In this document: piece after piece, positions 1 through 6,644 of the stretch
Layout of the letters: each line of letters begins with the position of its first letter
Numbering within the stretch: the first letter of the stretch is position 1
NCBI GenBank assembly: GCA_031275395.1
Contig: JAISOU010000073.1
Coordinates: forward strand, 1 to 9,155
Direction of reading: 5' to 3'
DNA length: 9,155 nt
From: Helicobacteraceae bacterium
GTDB taxonomy: Bacteria > Campylobacterota > Campylobacteria > Campylobacterales > SZUA-545
Notes under the pieces: generated by a model
What the model was told of the DNA's origin: nothing
The model's database searches: none
Seen by the model: only the letters and a program-made list of their open reading frames with translations
Translations under genes and position numbers: made by a program

Positions 1-110
1 CTTTCGCCGTTTGGCGCGCTAAACCCGATCGACAAAAGCCGCTTTTCATCGGCTAAAACAAATATCTCTCCGATTGGCGTTTGCAAAGAATCGTAAAACG
101 CGTTTGACAT
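1..110 (-). CDS. ogt: O6-alkylguanine-DNA alkyltransferase (Ogt/MGMT-like), N-terminal part, runs off left edge
   Basis: Read on the minus strand, an ATG at 110-108 opens a frame of 36 codons that is still open at base 1. The peptide starts MSNAFYDSLQTPIGEIF and continues with LADEKRLLSIGFS. This matches the start of the N-terminal domain of Ogt/MGMT proteins, which typically have a TPLG-type turn, then a hydrophobic strand and a 'gL..i.f' strand. That domain packs against the C-terminal catalytic domain of this suicide DNA-repair enzyme, which moves alkyl groups from O6-guanine to its own cysteine. An AAGGA ribosome site lies 6 bases before the ATG. The active-site half would lie beyond the left edge, so I cannot tell whether this copy is intact. 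A C-terminal Ogt half occurs at the other end of the window on the opposite strand. Family assignment from only 36 residues is good but not certain. Confidence 0.7.
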   Translation of the reverse strand, partial: MSNAFYDSLQTPIGEIFVLADEKRLLSIGFSAPNGE

Positions 111-136
111 AGCCTATCCTTCTTTCGATCCTACCT

Positions 137-142
137 ATAGTA
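137..142 (-). promoter_or_regulatory. Possible -10 box for the left-edge ogt fragment
   Basis: On the minus strand the hexamer TACTAT (4 of 6 matches to TATAAT) lies 26 bases before the ATG at 110, below an A/T-rich stretch (141-160). No convincing -35 hexamer is visible. This is a weak assignment based on position and base composition only. Confidence 0.22.
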
Positions 143-175
143 TTGAAAAAATAAGAAATTAGCGCGCCCGCGATT

Positions 176-206
176 CCCCTCCCTCCGCTCGCAATGGAGG
201 GAAGGG
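176..206 (-). terminator. GC-rich hairpin between the acyl-CoA synthetase gene and ogt; weak terminator candidate
   Basis: Arms 176-186 and 196-206 are complementary over 11 positions with one C-A mismatch, around a 9-base loop. The hairpin lies about 30 bases past the stop of the minus-strand gene ending at 236, where a terminator would be expected. No U-run follows it directly. A T-rich tract on the minus strand (about 160-144) starts roughly 15 bases later. It could instead be a small intergenic palindrome or an mRNA-stabilising stem. Confidence 0.35.
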
Positions 207-235
207 ATACGGATTGTAAAACTGGCGTTTAACGA

Positions 236-2164
236 TCAGAGCAGATCGGTCGCCGATTTAAGCGTATCGAAACTCAAAACGCCGTTTGCCTTAAGCAGAT
301 CGTAGCCTTTTTGCAGATCGTAGCCGCCAACCATAATCGGAATAACGGGTTTTTTCCAATTTTTCAGCAAAAGCTCGGCGATCTTATCGCCGTCTGTCAT
401 AAACTGCGGCGTTACGACGACGTAGATCAGATCGACTTCGTCAAACTCCTGAACAATCTCAAGCGTTTTTTGGTAGCGATCGCTCATCGCGTCGCCGATA
501 ATATCGACGGGGTTGGCTTTAGGCCAGTTAAAGGGCAAAGCCGCGTCTAAAACCTTTATATTTTCGTCTGTCAGCTTGTATAGATTTTTGCCGCGCTCGA
601 CTATATAATCGGTTAAGATCGAAGCGGGCCCGCCCGCGTTTGTAACGATCAGAACGTTTTTAACGTCGTTTAGCGACGGACGGAATATAAGCGCCTCGAT
701 ATTATCCAGCAATATACAACCCGCAGATTCTAAAAGCCCTTTGAACATCTCGTAGTTGCCGCTTAGGTTGCCCGTGTGGCTAAACGCCGCCGCTTTAGAT
801 TCCGCGCTACGCCCCGTTTTGAAAATGTAGATCGGCTTTTTGCTCTTTCGCGCCGCTTGTAAAAAGGCTTTGCCGTCGTTCATACCTTCGACGTAGAGGC
901 TGATCGCTTTGCATGTCGGTTCGTTGTTTAGCGCTTCGACAAGCTCGCCAAAATCCAAATCCGCCATATTGCCGACCGATACGATATGGCTAAAGCCGAT
1001 CTTGTTTTGAAACGCCTTGTCCATCAGAGCCGCCAAAACCGCGCCTGATTGGCTAACCACCGCCAGATCGCCGCTTAAAACGTTGTTTGATCCAAAGGTA
1101 AGATTCAGATCGGTTTCGCCCTTATAGTAGCCAAGACAGTTTGGACCGATCATATTAATGTTGTATTTTTGAACAAGATCGATTAGCTTCTGCTCGCCTT
1201 CCAAATCGCCGATCTCTTTGAATCCCGCGCTGATCACAAGCGCGTTTTTGACGTTTTTGCGCGTCAATTCCTCTAACGTCGATAGGATAAACTTGCTCGG
1301 AATACTAATAACGGCGGTATCCACGTCGCTAGGCAGTTCAGCGACGCTCTTATAAAGCGTTTTGCCAAAAAGCTCGCCTCCTTTGGCGTTAACAAAATAG
1401 GCTTCGCCCTTAAACGTAAGGGCGTTTTTAGCGATCGCGTAACCGACCTTGTTTTGATCGGAGCTTGCGCCGATAATCGCCACTTTTTTATTATCAAAAA
1501 AATCGTGGCGTTTGCGCCGCGCGGTTTCGATCGCGCGATCGTCAAACTGAATACGCGCATCGACCGCGATCAAGCCTTCGTTCGTTAGCAAAACGGGGTT
1601 TAAGTCCATTTCGCTTACGCTTGGATTTTGCTTGATAAAGTTTTGTAGCTTTTGCACAAAGTCGATCGCGCCGTCGATCGAAAAGCCCAAGCCCCTGAAG
1701 TTATCGAATAGTTTTGAGATTTTCGCGCCTTTTAATCCGCGTTCGATCTCGGCGCGATCGGCGTCGATCGAGATATAGCCTACGTCTTTGTATAGTTCCA
1801 AAAGGACTCCGCCTTTACCAAAAAGGATAGTTTTGCCAAAAACGGCGTCATTTACCATGCCAAAGTATAGTTCTTCGCCGCGCGTCATCTTCGTAGCGAT
1901 AAAGCGATCGGAATCGTCAAGTTTCACGCCTTTGTTTTCGACGTTTTTGATAATCTCCGCTTTAGCGACTTCAAGCGCTTCATTACTCGTTATATTTAAC
2001 TTGACCGCGCCAAACTCGCTTTTATGAATCACTTTGGGCGATTCGATCTTTAACGCGACGGGAAAAAAATCGACGACCGGTTTCTCGTTGAAACCTATTG
2101 ATTTATAAGGCGGAACAGGTATTTTGCTCGCGCTTAAAAGGTTGTAAAGTTCAGACTCGGTCAT
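236..2164 (-). CDS. ADP-forming acyl-CoA (acetyl-CoA) synthetase, ATP-grasp domain first
   Basis: This is a 642-residue, single-chain member of the NDP-forming acyl-CoA synthetase family. These enzymes interconvert an acyl-CoA plus ADP and phosphate with the free acid, CoA and ATP, through phospho-histidine intermediates. Residues 1-205 resemble the ATP-grasp (beta) part, with the conserved histidine in IHKSEFGAVKL (H47). Residues 225-320 form a Rossmann CoA-binding part (VAIIGASSD). Residues 340-490 hold the succinyl-CoA-ligase-like part, with GPNCLG, SQSGA and the phosphorylated histidine in FSHTG (H463). A last ligase domain with TNAGGP runs to the C-terminus. Both catalytic histidines are present, so it should be active. 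The beta-then-alpha order is a known shuffled arrangement of the family; the acyl substrate cannot be read from sequence. A perfect AGGAGG lies at 2171-2176, 6 bases before the ATG, and decides the start. The gene diverges from the chemotaxis operon. Confidence 0.9.
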   Translation of the reverse strand: MTESELYNLLSASKIPVPPYKSIGFNEKPVVDFFPVALKIESPKVIHKSEFGAVKLNITSNEALEVAKAEIIKNVENKGVKLDDSDRFIATKMTRGEELYFGMVNDAVFGKTILFGKGGVLLELYKDVGYISIDADRAEIERGLKGAKISKLFDNFRGLGFSIDGAIDFVQKLQNFIKQNPSVSEMDLNPVLLTNEGLIAVDARIQFDDRAIETARRKRHDFFDNKKVAIIGASSDQNKVGYAIAKNALTFKGEAYFVNAKGGELFGKTLYKSVAELPSDVDTAVISIPSKFILSTLEELTRKNVKNALVISAGFKEIGDLEGEQKLIDLVQKYNINMIGPNCLGYYKGETDLNLTFGSNNVLSGDLAVVSQSGAVLAALMDKAFQNKIGFSHIVSVGNMADLDFGELVEALNNEPTCKAISLYVEGMNDGKAFLQAARKSKKPIYIFKTGRSAESKAAAFSHTGNLSGNYEMFKGLLESAGCILLDNIEALIFRPSLNDVKNVLIVTNAGGPASILTDYIVERGKNLYKLTDENIKVLDAALPFNWPKANPVDIIGDAMSDRYQKTLEIVQEFDEVDLIYVVVTPQFMTDGDKIAELLLKNWKKPVIPIMVGGYDLQKGYDLLKANGVLSFDTLKSATDLL

Positions 2165-2194
2165 TAGACGCCTCCTAAAAAAATGATGTCCTTG

Positions 2195-2200
2195 ATTATA
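2195..2200 (-). promoter_or_regulatory. -10 box for the acyl-CoA synthetase gene
   Basis: A perfect TATAAT on the minus strand ends 30 bases before the ATG at 2164, leaving a leader of about 24 bases that includes the AGGAGG ribosome site. No good -35 hexamer is seen at 16-18 bases spacing. It lies back to back with the promoter of the chemotaxis operon. Confidence 0.42.
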
Positions 2201-2216
2201 ACTTGCGCAGGCTTTC

Positions 2217-2246
2217 TTGCCTTGCGGAATAACAAATGCTTATAAT
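2217..2246 (+). promoter_or_regulatory. Sigma-70-type promoter of the chemotaxis operon
   Basis: TTGCCT at 2217-2222 (4 of 6 matches to TTGACA) is followed after 18 bases by a perfect TATAAT at 2241-2246. Transcription would start near 2253 and give a leader of about 20 bases before the GTG at 2272. The leader contains AAGGAG at 2261-2266. No sigma-28 or sigma-54 type element was recognised, which suggests housekeeping expression. It is inferred from the sequence only. Confidence 0.5.
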
Positions 2247-2271
2247 AGTAGGAAAGATTTAAGGAGCGCGA

Positions 2272-3612
2272 GTGGCGGTTGTCAAACGCAATTTGCGGGT
2301 AGGTCGCCCCGTTTTACAATGCAAATTAACGGGCGAAGGTAAGTTGATACTGCTTGTCGATATGCAAAACGGGTGCGCGGTTCGAACGCTGAGCGCGGAC
2401 GCGCATACGACTTTGGACGGCTTTAAGATAGAAACGCCGCCCCAAAAACGCTTTGATTTTATCGCCGCAAACGGTCTAGTTTTTGCCCGAGATTACGCCG
2501 ACGGGAGGATCGATCTGTACGATCTCGCCTCTCATAAAAAGACGAAAAGTTTCTATACGCGGACGTTTCACGCCGATATTTCCGCTTTTGGCGTTAGCGA
2601 AGACGGCGGATTTTTCGCGCTAGGCGATCGGCTTGGTAATCTTTCGGTTTGGTCTATCGAGAAAACAGAGCCTGACGCGACGACTGACGGATTTGATCCG
2701 ATCACGCTGATCGAGTTTAGTCAAAACGCCGATAAGATCGCGATCGCCTTTGAAAGCGGCAAAATCGGCTTAATCGATCGAGAACAGACGGATCAAGGTC
2801 TGTCTTTGGAGCTACATAACGACGGTGTTAGCTCGTTAAGGTTTTGCGGCGAAAAACTCGTTAGCGGCGATCGTAACGGACGGCTTGCGACATGGAACGC
2901 GCAAGAGGGCAAGTTACTATTCGTTCATTCGCTGGATAAACGCGGGATAAAAGGTATCGAGCGCGCCTTTGATAACAGAGCGGCGATCGTCGTTACTAGC
3001 GGCGGCGCTTTAAGGCTGGTCGATCTAAACCGCGATCTTAACCCGCTTGCGCTCGATACGCTTGGCGAAGGGCTTGAGGCGGTTAGCTTTAGCGACAAAA
3101 ACGAGCTGGCGATCGTCGTAACAGAGTCGTGGAATCTGCTGTTTTTTGATCTATTGGGAGATAAGGCGATCGAAGCCTTTTTAGCGCAGCCGCGAGAGAG
3201 CGGCGACGAGAGCGCCAAAATCAAAAGCGCCTTGAAGGCGATAGTGGTCGACGATAGCGTTACTATGCGGCGCGTGATCATCTCCGCGCTAAAATCCGAT
3301 TTTCCCGAATTAGAGGTTTTAGAGGCGAGAAACGGCAAAGAGGCGCTGGAGATTTTAGAGAAAAACCACGACGCGAAGATTATGTTTCTCGATTGGAATA
3401 TGCCCACGATGAGCGGCGAAGAGGTCGTCGCAAAAATCAAAGAGGCGAAAATATATCCGCGCCTTAAGATCATTATGGCGACGACGGAAGGCGGACAGGA
3501 GAAGGTTTTGCGGATGCTTAAAATGGGCGTGGCGGGCTATCTTATCAAACCGTTTCGCAGAGAGGCGATCGGTAAAATCACCGGCAAGCTAATGGAGCGC
3601 TTAAGCCAATGA
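2272..3612 (+). CDS. Beta-propeller (WD40-like) protein fused to a CheY-type receiver domain
   Basis: 446 residues. Residues 1 to about 305 contain degenerate beta-propeller blades, each with a Gly-rich turn and a final hydrophobic strand: DGRIDLYDL (78-85), GNLSVWSIE (122-130), GKIGLIDR (163-170), NGRLATWNA (202-210), GGALRLVDL (244-252) and WNLLFFDLL (287-295). After a short polar linker, residues 322-443 form a complete CheY-like receiver. It has an acidic pair D327/D328, phospho-acceptor D374 in LDWNMPTMSG, switch residue T404 or T405 in MATTEG, and K426 in YLIKPF. The DWNMP and KPF signatures are close to those of CheY, so CheA is the likely phosphodonor. The propeller probably binds a protein partner. 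It has no signal peptide and is therefore cytoplasmic. The start is GTG with AAGGAG 5 bases before it. It is the first gene of the operon, and its stop overlaps the cheV start (ATGA). The partner and output are unknown. Confidence 0.88.
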   Translation: MAVVKRNLRVGRPVLQCKLTGEGKLILLVDMQNGCAVRTLSADAHTTLDGFKIETPPQKRFDFIAANGLVFARDYADGRIDLYDLASHKKTKSFYTRTFHADISAFGVSEDGGFFALGDRLGNLSVWSIEKTEPDATTDGFDPITLIEFSQNADKIAIAFESGKIGLIDREQTDQGLSLELHNDGVSSLRFCGEKLVSGDRNGRLATWNAQEGKLLFVHSLDKRGIKGIERAFDNRAAIVVTSGGALRLVDLNRDLNPLALDTLGEGLEAVSFSDKNELAIVVTESWNLLFFDLLGDKAIEAFLAQPRESGDESAKIKSALKAIVVDDSVTMRRVIISALKSDFPELEVLEARNGKEALEILEKNHDAKIMFLDWNMPTMSGEEVVAKIKEAKIYPRLKIIMATTEGGQEKVLRMLKMGVAGYLIKPFRREAIGKITGKLMERLSQ

Positions 3613-4544
3613 ATTACGAATCGAACGATCTGCAAAAAAACGTCGAGAAGATGACGGGTAGTCATCTAAACAACATTATGCAGTTGGCGGTTTTTTACAC
3701 GGCGAACTATGAAATCTACGCGATCAACGTGGCAAAAATCCAAAACTTCGTCATTTTAGACGAAATCAATATAGTGCCAAACCGCGATTCAAAAAGCGTT
3801 ATTAAGGGCGTGGCGCAGGTGCGCGACGAGCTTGTAACCTTTGTCGATCTCGACTCGTGGCTCGGAATGCCAAAATACGATCCGAGCGTCTTTACGGCGG
3901 GCGTGGTATGCAATCTTAACTGCCGTAGGATTGGCTTTTTTGTCCGCGATATTATCGGTATTTTGGATAAATACAGCTTCGAGCTTAAAATCCCCGATTC
4001 GCGCGAGTTAAAAATCCTCTACGTTACAAGCGTTAAGATCGGCGACCAAGAAAAGCCCTGCGCGGTTTTCGACGTGGAACGGCTGATGATCGACTGCGGT
4101 TTTCCTACGGAAATGCCGCCCTTTACGCCGCCAAAAGAGTTTTCCGCGTTTATATCAAAAAAGGTTCTTATCGCGGAGGACAGCGGATCGGCGGCGCGAA
4201 AATTGACCGATTTTTTCGATTCGCTAGGCATTACGCACGAGCTATATCCCGACGGCGCGGCGCTGATTTCGCGTCTTGATTCGATCGATATAGACGAGGT
4301 GGGGCTGGTCGTTACCGATATTGAAATGCCCGTGCGCGACGGTTTTCAGGTGATCGCCCATATTAAGCGGAGCGAAAAACTAAACCGCCTGCCCGTCGTC
4401 GTCAATTCAAGTATGACAAGCGGCGGCGTGGTCGAGAAGGTGAAGCGGCTAGGCGCGGTCGATCTGGTCAATAAATCCGATCCGCGCGCGCTTTTCGAGC
4501 TAGTCAAACATTATATGGGAAATATGGAGAACGCAGATGTATGA
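3609..4544 (+). CDS. cheV: CheV-type coupling protein (CheW domain plus receiver)
   Basis: 311 residues. Residues 25-165 are a CheW-like coupling domain (LAVFYTANYEIYAINVAKI, then VAQVRDELVTFVDLDSWLG). Residues 184-305 are a receiver with acidic pocket E190/D191 in KVLIAEDSGSAARK, phospho-acceptor D237 in VVTDIEMPVRDG, switch residue S267 or S268, and K289 in LVNKSDP. CheV links receptors to CheA like CheW, and its phosphorylation by CheA modulates coupling, giving a methylation-independent route to adaptation or acting as a phosphate sink. The length and domain order are normal for the family. The ATG overlaps the previous stop (ATGA). A weak GGAG lies 11 bases before it, so coupled translation is likely. 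The REC active site is complete, so it should be phosphorylatable. Confidence 0.93.
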   Translation: MNYESNDLQKNVEKMTGSHLNNIMQLAVFYTANYEIYAINVAKIQNFVILDEINIVPNRDSKSVIKGVAQVRDELVTFVDLDSWLGMPKYDPSVFTAGVVCNLNCRRIGFFVRDIIGILDKYSFELKIPDSRELKILYVTSVKIGDQEKPCAVFDVERLMIDCGFPTEMPPFTPPKEFSAFISKKVLIAEDSGSAARKLTDFFDSLGITHELYPDGAALISRLDSIDIDEVGLVVTDIEMPVRDGFQVIAHIKRSEKLNRLPVVVNSSMTSGGVVEKVKRLGAVDLVNKSDPRALFELVKHYMGNMENADV

Positions 4545-4941
4545 AAACGCAAGAATGATCGCGATCGACGAAAAAACTCTGATCATATGCGAAACCGATC
4601 GCTCTGGAAAGATACGATACGCAAGCGACGATCTATGTCGAATAACGGGCTACTCTCAAGAGGAGCTTTTGGGCAAACCCTACGGCGTATTGTGGCGCGC
4701 CGATATGCCCCAAAGCGTATTTAAAGATATGTGGGAAACGATCGAATCGGGCGCGATATGGAAAGGATTTGTGAAAAGCGCGACCAAAAACGGCGATTAC
4801 TATTGGGTCTATACGACGATCTTTCCGATCGTTTCGGCTAACGGCGAAGGCTATCTATCCGTTCGCGCGAGGGCGAGCGACGAGGAGATCGAGCGTTACG
4901 AAGCGCGATACGCGCAAACAAGAGATAAGGAATTGCAATGA
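4537..4941 (+). CDS. Single-domain Aer/CetB-like PAS sensor protein
   Basis: 134 residues forming one PAS domain (about 10-115) with a short charged helical tail ([19 protein letters not shown]). Aer-type signatures are [13 protein letters not shown] (36-48), [14 protein letters not shown] (56-69) and WKGFVK followed by [15 protein letters not shown]. In Aer of E. coli and CetB of Campylobacter such a domain binds FAD and reports redox or energy state. Here the segment that is RHPDMP in Aer reads WRADMP, while the Trp of DMW (W66) and NGDYYW are kept, so cofactor binding is uncertain. It has no membrane segment or signalling domain of its own. The next gene, overlapping by ATGA, encodes a membrane receptor, matching the split CetB/CetA arrangement. 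A GGAG lies 7 bases before the ATG, which overlaps the cheV end by 8 bases. Confidence 0.85.
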   Translation: MYENARMIAIDEKTLIICETDRSGKIRYASDDLCRITGYSQEELLGKPYGVLWRADMPQSVFKDMWETIESGAIWKGFVKSATKNGDYYWVYTTIFPIVSANGEGYLSVRARASDEEIERYEARYAQTRDKELQ

Positions 4942-6644
4942 GTCGCGTTTTTATCGTTTGCTACTGGTTGGCGCTTGGGGCGACGTTGATCGCGTCGCTT
5001 ATCTACCTAAAATCCAGCGCGGATTCCGCTTCTCGTAGCGTCGCGCAGCTTGAATCGCTATCCAAAGCGCACGCAAGATTGGAGGCGTTATTAAACATTT
5101 CGGCGTATATCGGCGAAGCGAAACATACCGATCTAAAGATAATCGAAACGTTATTAGAGGCTTTGCGCGGCGACAATTCGCCAATCGGCGAAGAGGCGAA
5201 CAGATATTACAAAACCTATCAAGATCGCCTTAAGCTCGGTATGATCGACGAGGGCGCGCAAACCTTCGCAAGCTCGCTTTCCAACCTATCAATCAAAACG
5301 AAACAGGCGATGGATTCTGGGCGCGCAAGCTACGAAGACGACGCTTTTCATATCGTTATCGTCGGAACGCTCGGTTTTTTTGCGATTTTCGCGCTCTGGG
5401 CAATTCGCTGGTATTTAGAAACGAGATACGCAAACAAGACCTTTTTAAGGATCTCGGAACATATAGAGCGGCTTTCAAGTTTTATCGCCGAAAAGTCCAA
5501 CGAGTTTGAGCGGCTAGAACCAAGTTACGGCGCTGCGGGCGATATTATCGATCGTATTAACGACGCGGCAGATCGCTATGAAAGGCGGCGCGACGACAAT
5601 ATCAGAACATTGGGCAAGCTCTTTCTAAACTCGGCGCAGGCGCGCAAAGGGCATACCTCGCTTCGTATGATTAGCGAAGCCGATTCCTTCTTAAATCACG
5701 GGCTAATCAGGGCGTTTAATCAGACGACGCAAAGCATAGACGCTTCGATTCGCTTGATTCTTGCGACGCTGGAAACCTACCAAAAAGGCGACTATTCGGC
5801 GCAGATCGACGCGAAGGGCTTAGAGGGCGAAACGCGCCGCCTTGTCGAGGGTATCAACGCGCTTGGCGCGGCGCTATGCTACAACGTAACGACAAATCTT
5901 AAATACGGTATGACCTTAAGCGCCTCGTCAAAAGAGCTGACTAACGCTACGGATAGTCTTACGAAAATCTCAACGAGCCAAGCGCAAAGCGTCGTTCATA
6001 TTACGACGAGCGCGCGCGAGGTGATCGAGAAAATCCAAGAAACGACGCTTCAGGCCGAACAGATGGCAACGCTGGCGATAGAAACGAAAGAGTCCGCCTC
6101 TAACGGGCTTGTCTTTACGCAGGATACGGTTAAGGCGATGGAGGAGATCAATCAATCGACGTCGCAGATCAAAGAGGCGATCGCGGTAATCGACTCGATC
6201 GCTTTTCAGACCAATATCCTTTCGTTAAACGCGGCGGTGGAAGCGGCGACGGCGGGCGAAGCGGGCAAAGGTTTCGCGGTCGTGGCGGGCGAGGTGCGAA
6301 CGCTGGCGGGCAAAAGCGCCGAAGCGGCTAAAAAGATTAAAGACCTTGTGGCGCAAACGCAATCTAAAGCCAACGAGGGTATGGCGATCTCAAAAAAGAT
6401 GATCGAAAGTTTTAACGATCTAAGCCGTAAGGTTTCCGATACGTACAAGCTTGTTAGCGCGGTAAACGACGCTTCGCAAGAGGAGATGAAAAAGGCGGGC
6501 GCGATCAGCGCGTCGATCGAGGAGTTAAGCGCGATCAACCGACAAAACGGCGAAGCGGCTTTACGAGCGGGCAAAATTACGCGGCAGGTTTCCTCTCTTG
6601 CCGATAGGCTAGTCGCGGTTGGGCGAGAGAGCCAGCGCGGTTAA
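4938..6644 (+). CDS. Methyl-accepting chemotaxis receptor, two TM helices, likely partner of the PAS protein
   Basis: 568 residues. A first TM helix (about 4-24) is followed by about 110 residues of predicted periplasmic helical sequence and a second TM helix (about 138-157). A long cytoplasmic region contains a HAMP-like segment at 274-313 ([13 protein letters not shown]). The MA signalling hairpin (about 345-560) has its tip at 421-450 ([18 protein letters not shown], then [15 protein letters not shown]). Such receptors form trimers of dimers that control CheA through CheW/CheV. The periplasmic part is all helical without a recognised ligand domain. Together with the PAS gene directly upstream, this suggests signal entry through the PAS protein, as in CetA/CetB, although CetA itself is shorter. 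Position 438 is Thr where Tsr has the trimer-contact Arg388. There is no C-terminal CheR-tethering pentapeptide. AAGGA lies 6 bases before the ATG, which overlaps the previous stop. Confidence 0.92.
   Translation: MSRVFIVCYWLALGATLIASLIYLKSSADSASRSVAQLESLSKAHARLEALLNISAYIGEAKHTDLKIIETLLEALRGDNSPIGEEANRYYKTYQDRLKLGMIDEGAQTFASSLSNLSIKTKQAMDSGRASYEDDAFHIVIVGTLGFFAIFALWAIRWYLETRYANKTFLRISEHIERLSSFIAEKSNEFERLEPSYGAAGDIIDRINDAADRYERRRDDNIRTLGKLFLNSAQARKGHTSLRMISEADSFLNHGLIRAFNQTTQSIDASIRLILATLETYQKGDYSAQIDAKGLEGETRRLVEGINALGAALCYNVTTNLKYGMTLSASSKELTNATDSLTKISTSQAQSVVHITTSAREVIEKIQETTLQAEQMATLAIETKESASNGLVFTQDTVKAMEEINQSTSQIKEAIAVIDSIAFQTNILSLNAAVEAATAGEAGKGFAVVAGEVRTLAGKSAEAAKKIKDLVAQTQSKANEGMAISKKMIESFNDLSRKVSDTYKLVSAVNDASQEEMKKAGAISASIEELSAINRQNGEAALRAGKITRQVSSLADRLVAVGRESQRG

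Noticed and set aside
311-550. Open frame on the + strand opposite the acyl-CoA synthetase gene
   Set aside because: It lies wholly antisense to a clear gene, has no recognisable domain and reflects the codon bias of the other strand. The same applies to the other overlapping antisense frames.
2925-3473. 182-codon antisense frame inside the propeller-CheY gene
   Set aside because: Ser/Ile-rich shadow translation of GCG/GAT-rich codons with no family match; it covers the conserved receiver of the real gene.
6500-6644. CheR-tethering pentapeptide at the receptor C-terminus
   Set aside because: The protein ends in VGRESQRG, which does not resemble the NWETF-type motif.
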